Below, piece after piece: positions 9,441-17,820 of a DNA stretch of 64,000 bases (the stretch's first letter is position 1; every line of letters begins with the position of its first letter). The translations under genes and the position numbers were made by a program. The stretch comes from Arthrobacter sp. ERGS1:01 (lineage in GTDB: Bacteria > Actinomycetota > Actinomycetes > Actinomycetales > Micrococcaceae), in NCBI RefSeq assembly GCF_001281315.1, contig NZ_CP012479.1, forward strand, positions 1,302,001 through 1,366,000, in the 5' to 3' direction. Under the pieces are notes generated by a model, which was given only the letters and a program-made list of their open reading frames with translations, was not told the origin of the DNA and searched no databases.

Positions 9441-9893
9441 ATGTCAATGACAAATAACCGCCGGCGCGTAATTCTCACCCTGGTCTCCGCCGCAACGATC
9501 TTCGGGGCCAGCGCCTGCGGGAGCGCCGGTACGGGAACCAACACTTCGGCCGCCCCTCCGGCTGCCATGGCGCCGTCCTCCGCATCGATGGGTCCGGACA
9601 TGAGTGGGGCCCCGACAGCGTCCGTGACGGCGACCACTGGGACCGCAGCCGATGCGGTCATCCAAATCAAGTCCTTTGCCTACACCGGCCCGGACAGTGT
9701 TTCGGCCGGTTCAAAAGTCACCGTAACGAACCTGGACTCCCAGGCCCACACGCTGACGGCCGACGACGGTTCCTTCAACGCCGTCGTCGAACCCGGCGCA
9801 AGCGTCACGTTTACCGCCCCGACAAAACCAGGCTCGTACACCTACCACTGCAACTACCACGGCAGCATGCACGGGACATTGACAGTCAAATAA
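9441..9893 (+). CDS. cupredoxin-domain lipoprotein (amicyanin/plastocyanin-like)
   Basis: A 150-residue exported blue-copper-type protein. Residues 8-27 form a signal peptide ending in GASACGS, a plausible but non-ideal lipobox (Ala rather than Leu at -3), so membrane anchoring is likely rather than certain. After a Ser/Ala/Pro-rich spacer, the cupredoxin domain holds the full set of copper ligands: His in QAHTLTAD, and Cys, His and Met in HCNYHGSMHG with amicyanin spacing (C-x2-H-x2-M). It probably carries electrons or binds copper at the cell surface. ATG 9441 has GAAAGGGA seven bases upstream; a second ATG at 9447 is further from it. The next gene starts 33 bases on and may be cotranscribed. 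Confidence 0.85.
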   Translation: MSMTNNRRRVILTLVSAATIFGASACGSAGTGTNTSAAPPAAMAPSSASMGPDMSGAPTASVTATTGTAADAVIQIKSFAYTGPDSVSAGSKVTVTNLDSQAHTLTADDGSFNAVVEPGASVTFTAPTKPGSYTYHCNYHGSMHGTLTVK

Positions 9894-9926
9894 CCACGAC
9901 CCAAGGCTCCAGAGAGGTTCCCCCCA

Positions 9927-10364
9927 ATGGAACGATCAGAACCGGCCCGCCATCGCGGCCAAACCGCAGTTGCCGTGGTGTTGAGGGTTTTGGCGGCGGC
10001 CGCCCTGAGCGTGGACGCCGTGGTCCATGCCCGGCTCGCCCCGGGCTACCAGGCCGCCGCACCCGGGGGCCTCGGGGAAGGGAACCTCTTTGTCGCCGAA
10101 GCCGTTGCCGCCGCACTAGTCGGGCTCTATGTCCTGATCCGCGGCAGCCGGCCGGCCTGGGTCCTGGCCCTGCTTGTTGCCGGCGGCGGCCTGGCAGTCC
10201 TTCTGCTCTACCGCTACATCGATCTGCCCGCATTCGGGCCCTTCCCCGCCATGTACGAACCAGTGTGGTTCTTTGACAAGACACTGACCGCGTTCGCCCA
10301 GGCCGCCGTTGTGATCCTGGCGGCCGCCGCGCTGATCCTCCACCGGAGAACCCGCCGGGCTTGA
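9927..10364 (+). CDS. four-helix integral membrane protein of unknown function
   Basis: A 145-residue protein with four hydrophobic helices at roughly residues 13-32, 52-72, 77-98 and 115-139 and a positively charged C-terminus (HRRTRRA). No catalytic or cofactor motif is visible. Its position just behind the cupredoxin gene suggests a shared transcript and possibly a role in copper or redox handling, but that is only context. AGAGAGG lies a suitable distance before the ATG. Confidence 0.7.
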   Translation: MERSEPARHRGQTAVAVVLRVLAAAALSVDAVVHARLAPGYQAAAPGGLGEGNLFVAEAVAAALVGLYVLIRGSRPAWVLALLVAGGGLAVLLLYRYIDLPAFGPFPAMYEPVWFFDKTLTAFAQAAVVILAAAALILHRRTRRA

Positions 10365-10468
10365 CCCGCCCCCGCTGCCCTCCGGCACCGCCGTGCCGAG
10401 TGACGGAAGTGCTTCGGATCAGACTCCATCCCGACAGCGCAACTCCTTGACGTGATTGACATCACCTC

Positions 10469-10502
10469 TTAAACCGGTATAGATTGCTTCTAAACCGGTT
10501 TA
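10469..10502 (+). promoter_or_regulatory. paired LacI-type operators upstream of the mannoside operon
   Basis: A perfect palindrome TAAACCGGTTTA at 10491-10502 is preceded 22 bases upstream by a near copy, TTAAACCGGTAT at 10469-10480. The CG-centred 12-mer and the two-turn spacing are typical of LacI-family operators. They lie 25 bases before the LacI gene, so that regulator probably controls itself and the operon behind it. Confidence 0.7.
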
Positions 10503-10526
10503 ATTCACGTCCCAAGGAGAAATCTG

Positions 10527-11564
10527 ATGCTGCGCAGACCAACTATTGCCGATGTTGCCGTCGCGGCGGGAGTCAGCAAGGGCCTGGTATCGCTTGCGCT
10601 TAACGACCGGCCCGGCGTGGCTGCCGAAACCAAGGACAGGATCCGCCAGGCCGCTGAAAGCATCGGCTGGCGGGCCAACGCAAGCGCACGCGGCCTCTCC
10701 AACCGCAGGGCCTACGCATTGGGACTCGTGGTGCGACGCGACCCCAGGATCATCGAGGCGGACCCCTTCTTTCCGGCGTTCATCGCCGGCATCGAAGCCG
10801 CTTTGGCCCACAAGGCCCAGGTCCTGGTGCTCACCGTCGTCCCGGACGCCGAGGCGGAGCAGGAGGCCTACCGCATGCTTGCCGGGGACAACCGCGTCGA
10901 TGGATTCTTCCTGACCGACCTGCTCAAGGACGATTACCGCATCGCGCTGGTTGAGGAGTTGGGAGTTTGGGCGGTCACGTTGGGCATCCCAGACATTCGC
11001 AGCCCCTTCCCGGCGATCAGCCGTGACTACGACACCGGCATCGCCGAACTCACCAGCTACCTCATTTCACTCGGCCACCAGCGGATAGCGCATGTGGCCG
11101 GCGACGAAAGGATGCTCCATGGAATGCATCGGCGCGACCAATACTCCGCCGTCATGCGACAGGAAGGATTCGACCCGGTGGTGGTCCCCACCGACTTCTC
11201 CGCCGAACAGGGCGCCGAAGCCACGCGATACCTGCTGGACCTGCACGAACGGCCGACGGCGATCATCTTCGCCAACGACCCCATGGCCATAGCCGGCATG
11301 TCAGTGGCCCAAGAGCGGGGCCTGAAACTGCCGACGGATTTGTCCATCAGTGGAATGGACGGGTCGGAAATCGGAAAGTACGTGTTTCCGTCACTGACCA
11401 CCCTCAAGAACGACCCCGCCGAATGGGGCCGCACGGCATCGCTCACATTGTTGAAGCTGATTGACGACGGCGAGGCGCCCAACGCCGAACTTCCCGCCGC
11501 CGAATTGGTCATCAGGGGGTCCACCGCGCCTGCGGTTCACCCCGCAGAGAACATCAAAGCTTGA
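10527..11564 (+). CDS. LacI-family transcriptional regulator of the GH130 operon
   Basis: A 345-residue regulator. The N-terminal helix-turn-helix is IADVAVAAGVSKGLVSLALN with the hinge helix near ASARGLSN, followed by a periplasmic-binding-protein-like effector domain ending GMDGSEIGKYVFPSLTTLKND. An AAGGAGA ribosome site precedes the ATG by about seven bases. It is the first gene before a sugar ABC importer and two GH130 enzymes and has matching palindromes directly upstream, so it is best read as the local repressor, relieved by an imported oligosaccharide, probably mannose-containing. Confidence 0.88.
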   Translation: MLRRPTIADVAVAAGVSKGLVSLALNDRPGVAAETKDRIRQAAESIGWRANASARGLSNRRAYALGLVVRRDPRIIEADPFFPAFIAGIEAALAHKAQVLVLTVVPDAEAEQEAYRMLAGDNRVDGFFLTDLLKDDYRIALVEELGVWAVTLGIPDIRSPFPAISRDYDTGIAELTSYLISLGHQRIAHVAGDERMLHGMHRRDQYSAVMRQEGFDPVVVPTDFSAEQGAEATRYLLDLHERPTAIIFANDPMAIAGMSVAQERGLKLPTDLSISGMDGSEIGKYVFPSLTTLKNDPAEWGRTASLTLLKLIDDGEAPNAELPAAELVIRGSTAPAVHPAENIKA

Positions 11565-11579
11565 AATCAGAGGAACACC

Positions 11580-12875
11580 ATGATGCAACGAAGCAAAATC
11601 CTCGCCGGAACGGCCATCGCCGCCGCATTGGCACTCTCGCTGGCAGCATGCGGAGGCGGCAGCCCCAATGCCGCAGCCGCTATGACCGCCCACGGCCCCA
11701 TCACCATTTGGTACTCCAACAACGCCCAGGAGGTCGCCTGGGGCAAGTCAATGGTGAGCGAATGGAACGCCGCCCACAAGTCTGAACAGATCACCGGCCA
11801 GGAGGTTCCGGCCGGGAAGACCACGGAGGAAGTGATCGGTGCGGCAATTACCGCAGGGACCACGCCCTGCCTGGTGTTCAACAACCTGCCGGCCGCCACC
11901 GGTCAGTTCGAAAAGCAGGGAGGGCTGGTTGACCTGTCCAAGTTCTCCGGCGCGAACGCCTATATCGAAGCCCGCAGCGGCACCTCGGCGGCACAGTACA
12001 AATCTCCCAATGGTGACTTCTTCCAGATGCCGTGGAAGTCCAACCCGGTCATGATCTTCTACAACAAGGCCATCTTCAAGAAGGCCGGCCTTGATCCGAA
12101 CAACCCCAAATTGTCCACCTACGCCGAATTCCTTGCTGCAGCCCAGAAGATCAAGTCCAGCGGTGCCGCACCCTACGCCATCTACCCGGCACCGACGAGC
12201 GAATTCTTCCAGCCCAACTTTGACTTCCTGCCGTTGTACGCGGCAGCAACCGGCGGGAAGGGGCTTGTCGCCAACGGCAAGGCAACCATCGCCGGCCCGG
12301 CAGGCGCTGAAGTGGCGAACTTCTGGAAGACGATCTACGCCGACGGACTCGCCGGCAAGGAACAAGCCCAAGGTGACTCCTTCGCCACTGGCCAGGCCGC
12401 CATGGCCATTGTTGGACCATGGGCCATCTCGGTCTACAAGGGTGCCGTCAACTGGGGATCAGTGCCTGTCCCGACCCCGGCCGGCACCCCGGCCAGCAAG
12501 ACCTGGACGTTCCCGGACGCCAAGAATGTGGGCATGTACAGCTCCTGCAAGAACCAGGGCACCGCATGGGATGTCATGAAATTCGCCACCAGCAAGGAGC
12601 AGGACGGGAAACTGCTCCAGGCAACCGGACAGATGCCCATCAGGACCAATCTGCAAACCACGTATGCGAGCTATTTTGCGGCCAACCCGGCGTACAAGAC
12701 CTTCGCAAATCAGTCAGAACGTACGGTTGACGACCCCACGGGCCCCAACACGATCGCCGAGCTCCAGGCCCTCCGCGACGCCTACTCCAAGGCCGTGATC
12801 ACCGGCCAGGGCAGCGTTGAATCCGCGTTGCAGGATGCGGCGAACAAGATCAACACGCAAGCCGCAGGGAACTGA
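11580..12875 (+). CDS. sugar ABC transporter substrate-binding lipoprotein
   Basis: A 431-residue family 1 extracellular solute-binding protein. The signal peptide ends in a clean lipobox (LSLAAC GGG), so it is tethered outside the membrane. The mature part has the usual two-lobe pattern with a GPITIWYSNN start and AAMAIVGPWAIS, the conserved late motif of sugar binders. ATG 11580 follows AGAGGAACACC; a second ATG is next to it. Two permease genes follow with almost no gaps, and no ATP-binding subunit is present, so the importer probably shares a multitask MsiK/MsmX-type ATPase encoded elsewhere. The likely ligand is a beta-mannoside, from the GH130 genes. Confidence 0.9.
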   Translation: MMQRSKILAGTAIAAALALSLAACGGGSPNAAAAMTAHGPITIWYSNNAQEVAWGKSMVSEWNAAHKSEQITGQEVPAGKTTEEVIGAAITAGTTPCLVFNNLPAATGQFEKQGGLVDLSKFSGANAYIEARSGTSAAQYKSPNGDFFQMPWKSNPVMIFYNKAIFKKAGLDPNNPKLSTYAEFLAAAQKIKSSGAAPYAIYPAPTSEFFQPNFDFLPLYAAATGGKGLVANGKATIAGPAGAEVANFWKTIYADGLAGKEQAQGDSFATGQAAMAIVGPWAISVYKGAVNWGSVPVPTPAGTPASKTWTFPDAKNVGMYSSCKNQGTAWDVMKFATSKEQDGKLLQATGQMPIRTNLQTTYASYFAANPAYKTFANQSERTVDDPTGPNTIAELQALRDAYSKAVITGQGSVESALQDAANKINTQAAGN

Positions 12876-12880
12876 CAGAA

Positions 12881-13852
12881 ATGTCGAAACTATCCGTCTC
12901 GCCCAGGGCGGGAGCCGCCCCCGTGCCGCCCGCCGGGGGCGGGACCCACCCGAAACCACGGCGCGCCCTGAAGCTGCGGGTCTTCGGCCGGAATCCCATC
13001 GGCTGGATCCTGAGCGCACCCTATCTGGTGTTCGTGCTGGCCATCTTCGCCTATCCCATCGGATACGCGGTCTACATGTCCTTCTTCGACTACTTCTTCG
13101 CAGCCCCAGGTGCCCAGGTCGACCGTCCCTTCATCGGCCTGCAAAACTATGTACAACTCTTCTCCGACCCGGCCGTGCTGCAGTCGTTCGCGAACGTCGG
13201 GGTCTTCCTGCTCATCAACGTCCCGCTAACCGTGGTGCTCTCGCTCCTGCTGGCCACCGCGCTGAACAGCGTGGTCAGGTTCGCCACGTTCTTCCGGGTC
13301 AGCTTCTACGTCCCCTACGTCACGGCGAGCGTCGCCGTCGTCGGCGTCTGGCTTTTCCTCTTCAGCGGCTCCGGACTCGTCAACCACCTGCTGGGACCCC
13401 TGGCTCCGAGCCCGTCCTGGCTCATCAGTTCCGCCTGGGCCATGCCCACCATTGCCCTGTTCGTCACCTGGAAACAGCTTGGCTTTTACATCCTGCTCTA
13501 CCTGGCGGCACTGCAAAACGTTCCCAAGGAACTCTACGAATCCGCCGCCACCGACGGTGCCGGAAAGATTCGCTCCTTCTTCTCCATCACCGTCCCGAGC
13601 GTCCGGCCGGCAACCGTCCTGGTCCTGCTCCTCTCCACCGTGGTCGGCGCCAACCTCTTCACCGAGCCCTACCTGCTCACTGGAGGCGGCGGGCCCAACG
13701 GCGCCTCGACATCACCCGTCCTGATCATGTACCAGCAGGGCATCGAACAGGGGCACCCGGGCTACGCGTCCGCCATCGGGATTGTCCTGGTCATCGGCGT
13801 GCTCATCGTGGCCTTTATCCAAAATCGCTTTGCCGGAGGGAAGAAATCATGA
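12881..13852 (+). CDS. sugar ABC transporter permease, MalF/UgpA type
   Basis: A 323-residue inner-membrane protein with six predicted helices after a cytoplasmic N-terminus of about 40 residues. The EAA loop that docks the ATPase reads ELYESAATDGAGKIRSFFSI. It starts five bases after the binding-protein stop and ends in an ATGA overlap with the second permease, so the three are translated together. Confidence 0.9.
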   Translation: MSKLSVSPRAGAAPVPPAGGGTHPKPRRALKLRVFGRNPIGWILSAPYLVFVLAIFAYPIGYAVYMSFFDYFFAAPGAQVDRPFIGLQNYVQLFSDPAVLQSFANVGVFLLINVPLTVVLSLLLATALNSVVRFATFFRVSFYVPYVTASVAVVGVWLFLFSGSGLVNHLLGPLAPSPSWLISSAWAMPTIALFVTWKQLGFYILLYLAALQNVPKELYESAATDGAGKIRSFFSITVPSVRPATVLVLLLSTVVGANLFTEPYLLTGGGGPNGASTSPVLIMYQQGIEQGHPGYASAIGIVLVIGVLIVAFIQNRFAGGKKS

Positions 13853-14787
13853 GCCCGCAGCCAACGAATCGGCCCGCCACAAGCTACGACGACGGCGCCA
13901 CTCGCCGAACGCTGAAAGTGCCGCGCCTGCGCCGTCGCCGGGGACAGTTGGAACTGACCCGCGGCCAGTCCGTCCTGCAGGGCGTAGTCCTGGGGATCGG
14001 CGCCATCGTGTTCCTGTTTCCGTTCTACTACATGCTGATCGGGTCCCTGCAAAAATCGCCCGACACCTCCATCGCCGGCGCATTTCCCAACCCGGCCAAC
14101 CTCACCGGCAGCAACTACGCCACCATCAACTCCGGCATCAACCTGTTCACCGGGCTGTTGAACTCCGGCATCTTCACGGGTGGCGTGGTGCTGTGCACCG
14201 TGGTCTTCGGCGTGCTGGTTGGCTACGCCCTCGCGGTCCTGCAATGGCGGGGCCGGGGTGTGACGTTCGGTCTGGCCCTGCTGGTGCAGATTGTGCCCTT
14301 CCAGTTGCTGACCATTCCCCTGTACGTGCTGATCGCCCGCGACTACGGCCTGGCGGACAACTATCTGGGCATGATCCTGCCATTCGCGATCAATTCGACC
14401 GCGGTGATCATTTTCCGCCAGTACTTCCTGCAAGTGCCGCGGGAGTTGTTTGATGCGGCTCGGATCGACGGCGCCGGCGAGGTGAAACTGTTGCTGCGCA
14501 TCGCGCTGCCGCTGGTCCGGCCGGCCCTGGTGACGGTCATCCTCATTACCTTCATCGGTCCGTGGAACGAGTTCCTGTGGCCGTTCCTGATCACCAAGAA
14601 CGCCAGTATGCAGCCCCTGGCAGTTTCCCTGGCCAACTACATCAGCAACGTGGCAAATTCCACCGCCAACCCCTTCGGCGCCATCCTGGCCGGAGCCGTG
14701 GTCCTGGCAGCGCCGGTCGTGCTGATCTTCATCGCCTTCCAGAGGTACTTCATCTCCACCGACATCGGTGCCGCAGTCAAAGGATAG
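13849..14787 (+). CDS. sugar ABC transporter permease, MalG/UgpE type
   Basis: A 312-residue partner permease with six helices and a canonical EAA loop (ELFDAARIDGAGEVKLLLRI). The ATG overlaps the upstream TGA (ATGA). The same frame stays open upstream to 12817, but that part is antilogous to the first permease in another frame and reads as nonsense, so the short form is correct. Confidence 0.9.
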   Translation: MSPQPTNRPATSYDDGATRRTLKVPRLRRRRGQLELTRGQSVLQGVVLGIGAIVFLFPFYYMLIGSLQKSPDTSIAGAFPNPANLTGSNYATINSGINLFTGLLNSGIFTGGVVLCTVVFGVLVGYALAVLQWRGRGVTFGLALLVQIVPFQLLTIPLYVLIARDYGLADNYLGMILPFAINSTAVIIFRQYFLQVPRELFDAARIDGAGEVKLLLRIALPLVRPALVTVILITFIGPWNEFLWPFLITKNASMQPLAVSLANYISNVANSTANPFGAILAGAVVLAAPVVLIFIAFQRYFISTDIGAAVKG

Positions 14788-14798
14788 GAATCACCTCC

Positions 14799-15859
14799 GT
14801 GCAGCCCATCACCAAAGAATTACTGCTTGACAGCCTGAACCAGGCCCTCGAATTCAGCAATCCGCTGACCGACGTCATTTCAACCGAACAGTTCTCCTCG
14901 ACGTATCCGCAGCGGCCCGCCTGGGCCGTGGGACCATTCCGGCAGGATGGCAGCCTGACTTTCCGGCAAGAGCAGGATTGGCCCGATCCAACCGGCATTG
15001 GCTGGACGTCGGACTCGATCTTCAACCCGTCCCTCATGGAGCGCGACGGCAGGCTCCACCTGTTCTACCGGGCTTCCCCGCGCAAGGAATCGATCGCCAG
15101 CCGCATCGGCATGGCGGTCCATGACCCGGCGACCGGGTGGCGGGACAACGCCGAAAACCCCGTCATCTTCCCCACCCGGGACAATGAGGTCCTCGGCTGC
15201 GAGGATCCCAAGGTCTACGCCGCCGGCGGCCGGTACTACATGTTCTACAACGGCATCTTCACCATCGGCAAGGACGACCGGCCCTCCGGTTTTCAGCCCG
15301 ATAACTACCCGCTCGGCGACGTCGGATGCGACATCAACCTGGCCATATCCGACGACCTAGTCCATTGGGAGAAGCACGGCCTGGTGGTGCCGCACGAGGT
15401 CTCGCAGTTCTGGGCCAAGGGTGCGGTGATCCCGCGCCGGGCCAATGGCGAGGCCGTCAAGATTGCCGGGGAATATCTGATGTACCTCTCGGAAGGCTGT
15501 GGGGGTGTCACCCACGTGGGTCGGTCCCCGGACCTGGTGAACTGGACGTTTTCGCCCCAGGAATACCTCGACCTCGGCCCCTGGGTGGTTCGCTGCACGA
15601 GGTGGCGTGCGCGATCGTTGACGACGCCGAAACCGAGCTGGTGCTGGACTTCTTCTACAGCGACGCCAACGGCGACTTCGCCGCGGCCCAGGCCGTGTAC
15701 GACGTACACGAGCCTTTTGCCCAAAAGGCTGTCAACCCGGGTGGATCCCTGGCCTGGGGAGGGCTCATCAAGTTCGGTGGCGAGTGGATGTTCGCCCAAG
15801 GCTGGGACGCCCCGGCCGGATCCCGGGAAATGTATTTCTACCGCACCGAATCCAGCTAA
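14799..15859 (+). pseudogene. GH130-like glycoside phosphorylase/hydrolase, interrupted by one frameshift
   Basis: The first 262 codons (GTG start, GGATAGGAA ribosome site) give a five-bladed beta-propeller of the GH130/GH43 kind, with NPSLMERDGRLHLFYR, GCEDPKV and GDVGCDINLAISDDL. At 15583-15585 the reading switches: after LDLGPW the correct continuation GGSLHEVACAIVDDAETELV is in the next frame, which one extra G in the GGG run would restore. The rest is normal and ends at the TAA, for about 353 residues. GH130 enzymes cleave or phosphorolyse beta-linked mannosides in the cytoplasm. It is either a real broken gene or a sequencing undercall; nothing else in it looks decayed. Confidence 0.75.
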
Positions 15860-15901
15860 GTCCCGCAAGCACCGCAAACATCGATCAGGAGCAGTGAACG
15901 C

Positions 15902-16978
15902 GTGAACATGTCAGAAAAGTTTCCATACGCATTGACCAGGGCCGGCATGATCATGGCCCCCGAGCACGGCAACGAATTGGAAGTCGAGGGTGTCCTGAAT
16001 CCCGCCAGTGGCAGGGGAGCGGATGGCGAACTGTACCTCCTGCCCCGGTTGGTGGCCCGCGGCAATGTCTCACGCATCGGCATTGCGAGGGTCAACGTCG
16101 TCGACGGCGTTCCCTCCTCGGTCAGCCGGGAAGGAGTGGTGCTCGAACCGGACCGCAGCTGGGAGCAAGGCGCGCAGAACGCCGGCGTCGAGGACCCCCG
16201 CATCACCTTCATAGCTGAACTGGGCCTGCATGTCATGACCTACGTGGCTTTTGGTCCGCTGGGGCCGCGGACCGCCGTCGCCACGTCCACGGACCTGCGG
16301 AGCTGGGTCCGGCTGGGTCCGGCCACCTTCGACTACGACGACGCGCTCGACGTGGACCTTGGCCTGTACCACAACAAGGACACGGTCTTCTTTCCTGAAT
16401 CGGTGACGGGCCCCGACGGCGTCCCCAGCCTGGCCGTGCTCCACCGGCCGATGTGGGACCTGGGCGAAGTCAGGCCGGGGGAGTCCGGTACGCAGCCGGG
16501 GTGGCTGGTTGAGGAGCGCCCCAGTATCTGGATCAGTTTCATCCACCTCGCCGACGCCCTCGCAGACCCACGGGCCCTGGCGCGTTGGTCCAGCCACCTG
16601 TTCCTGGCCGGCCCGGAATACCCGTTTGAGGAGCTCAAGATCGGTGCCGGCCCGGCGCCACTGCGGGTTCCCGAAGGCTGGCTGGTGATCCACCACGGCG
16701 TCACCGGAACCCTGGTCAGCGCCATGGCGCAGCAACAGGATGTGAACTACGCTGCCGGCGCCATGATCCTCGACGCCGACCAGCCGTGGAAAGTCATCGC
16801 CCGGACCACGGAACCGCTCTTGTCCGCGGAAACCGAGCAAGAACGGAGCGGGACCGTTCCCAACGTGGTCTTTCCCACCGCCATTGAACTTGTTGACGGT
16901 GTCCCATACGTGTTCTACGGCATGGCCGATTCCTGTATTGGCGTGGCCCGCCTGGACCGGACAGCGGAACGGGCCTAG
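15902..16978 (+). CDS. GH130 family beta-mannoside enzyme
   Basis: A 358-residue cytoplasmic enzyme with clear GH130 signatures: NELEVEGVLNPA near the start, the catalytic-region GVEDPRIT, DVDLGLYHNKDTVFFPE, KIGAGPAPLRVPEGWLVIHH and the late NVVFPTAIEL.VPYVFYGMAD. The family contains phosphorylases and hydrolases acting on beta-1,4- or beta-1,2-mannosides; which applies here cannot be told. GTG 15902 is chosen because AGGAG lies ten bases upstream; ATG 15908 is possible. As last gene of the importer operon it would degrade the imported mannoside together with the frameshifted neighbour. Confidence 0.85.
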   Translation: MNMSEKFPYALTRAGMIMAPEHGNELEVEGVLNPASGRGADGELYLLPRLVARGNVSRIGIARVNVVDGVPSSVSREGVVLEPDRSWEQGAQNAGVEDPRITFIAELGLHVMTYVAFGPLGPRTAVATSTDLRSWVRLGPATFDYDDALDVDLGLYHNKDTVFFPESVTGPDGVPSLAVLHRPMWDLGEVRPGESGTQPGWLVEERPSIWISFIHLADALADPRALARWSSHLFLAGPEYPFEELKIGAGPAPLRVPEGWLVIHHGVTGTLVSAMAQQQDVNYAAGAMILDADQPWKVIARTTEPLLSAETEQERSGTVPNVVFPTAIELVDGVPYVFYGMADSCIGVARLDRTAERA

Positions 16979-17047
16979 GGTGCGTGCGGCGGCGGGGGTG
17001 CCGCGTTCGACCAAATCGAAGGCTCCTGCACCCCGCCGAATGTCTTG

Positions 17048-17704
17048 CTAGTCGTCGTCGGCAAGCAGCATGCGGAGGACTTGCCCGAGCGGACCGCCGA
17101 GTGTGTCGCGTCCGGCTGACGCGATCGGCTGCGCGGCGGCAGCCGTGCGCAGCATCACCACGCCGAGCATCGTCGCGATGGCGAGCTGCGCGCGCAGCAG
17201 GATCGGTTCCGTAGCCGGGTTATCCGGGCTCCAACCCGCGTTTGCCGCGATCTTTTGGGCAAAGCCCTCAAGGGTTGTCCGCCTGATCCGGTCGGCATTT
17301 TCGTCGCCCGAGGAGCGCAGCAGCAACAAGAGTTGCAGGGGGTCGTCGCCGTCGGGTGCATTCACCACGTGGGTTATCAGTCGCTCGACCATGTCCTCAA
17401 CGTCGGTGATGTGCTCCGGCGTGCGGGAGTCCAATTCGTCGGACGTGCGTAGCATGCACGCCTCGAAGAGGCCTTCCTTGGATTCAAAATACCTGTTGAT
17501 CAGCGCAACGTTGACGCCTACGTCCGCGGCAATGTGGCGCACGGTGGTCGCCCGATACCCGTCGGTCGCGAAGCGTCGTCGTGCGGCGCGCACCAGGGCA
17601 CGCCGCGTCGCGGCCGCGTCCCGCCCGGGCCGGATCAACTCGTCGTCGGTGCCGGAGCCCGTATCGGCGGGTGCCTCTGGCTGTTCCTGAATCTTCTTGT
17701 TCAT
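17048..17704 (-). CDS. TetR-family repressor of the adjacent MFS exporter
   Basis: A 218-residue regulator. Residues 30-80 hold a TetR DNA-binding domain (RFATDGYRATTVRHIAADVG.NVALINRYFESKEGLF); the rest is the helical ligand-binding and dimer domain. It is divergent from a drug-exporter gene with 116 bases between the two starts, and that gap contains nested inverted repeats over a sigma-70-like promoter. This is the standard layout of a TetR repressor that releases its neighbour's promoter when the exported compound binds. Confidence 0.88.
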   Translation of the reverse strand: MNKKIQEQPEAPADTGSGTDDELIRPGRDAAATRRALVRAARRRFATDGYRATTVRHIAADVGVNVALINRYFESKEGLFEACMLRTSDELDSRTPEHITDVEDMVERLITHVVNAPDGDDPLQLLLLLRSSGDENADRIRRTTLEGFAQKIAANAGWSPDNPATEPILLRAQLAIATMLGVVMLRTAAAAQPIASAGRDTLGGPLGQVLRMLLADDD

Positions 17705-17744
17705 TTCTCACTTCCCTTGGCCATACTATCGCCTGGCAGGCAAA

Positions 17745-17805
17745 GTAAACGTGTGTTGACTTGCTGCGGTTTCGCAGTAAGCTAGGTAAGTCAGCGTTTG
17801 TTTAC
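17745..17805 (+). promoter_or_regulatory. TetR operator and MFS promoter
   Basis: GTAAAC-N6-TGACTT at 17745-17762 is mirrored by AAGTCA-N6-GTTTAC at 17788-17805. Between them lie TTGACT (17756-17761) and TAAGCT (17778-17783), a -35/-10 pair with a 16-base spacer, and the spacer itself contains the palindrome CTGCG-GTTT-CGCAG at 17764-17777. A repressor bound at either repeat would cover the exporter promoter. Confidence 0.65.
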
Positions 17806-17820
17806 ATCTCGAGGAGAGTC

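Noticed and set aside
12817..13848. N-terminal extension of the second mannoside permease
   Set aside because: The region encodes the first permease in another frame; the Arg/Pro-rich translation is not protein-like and the ATGA start at 13849 fits operon style.
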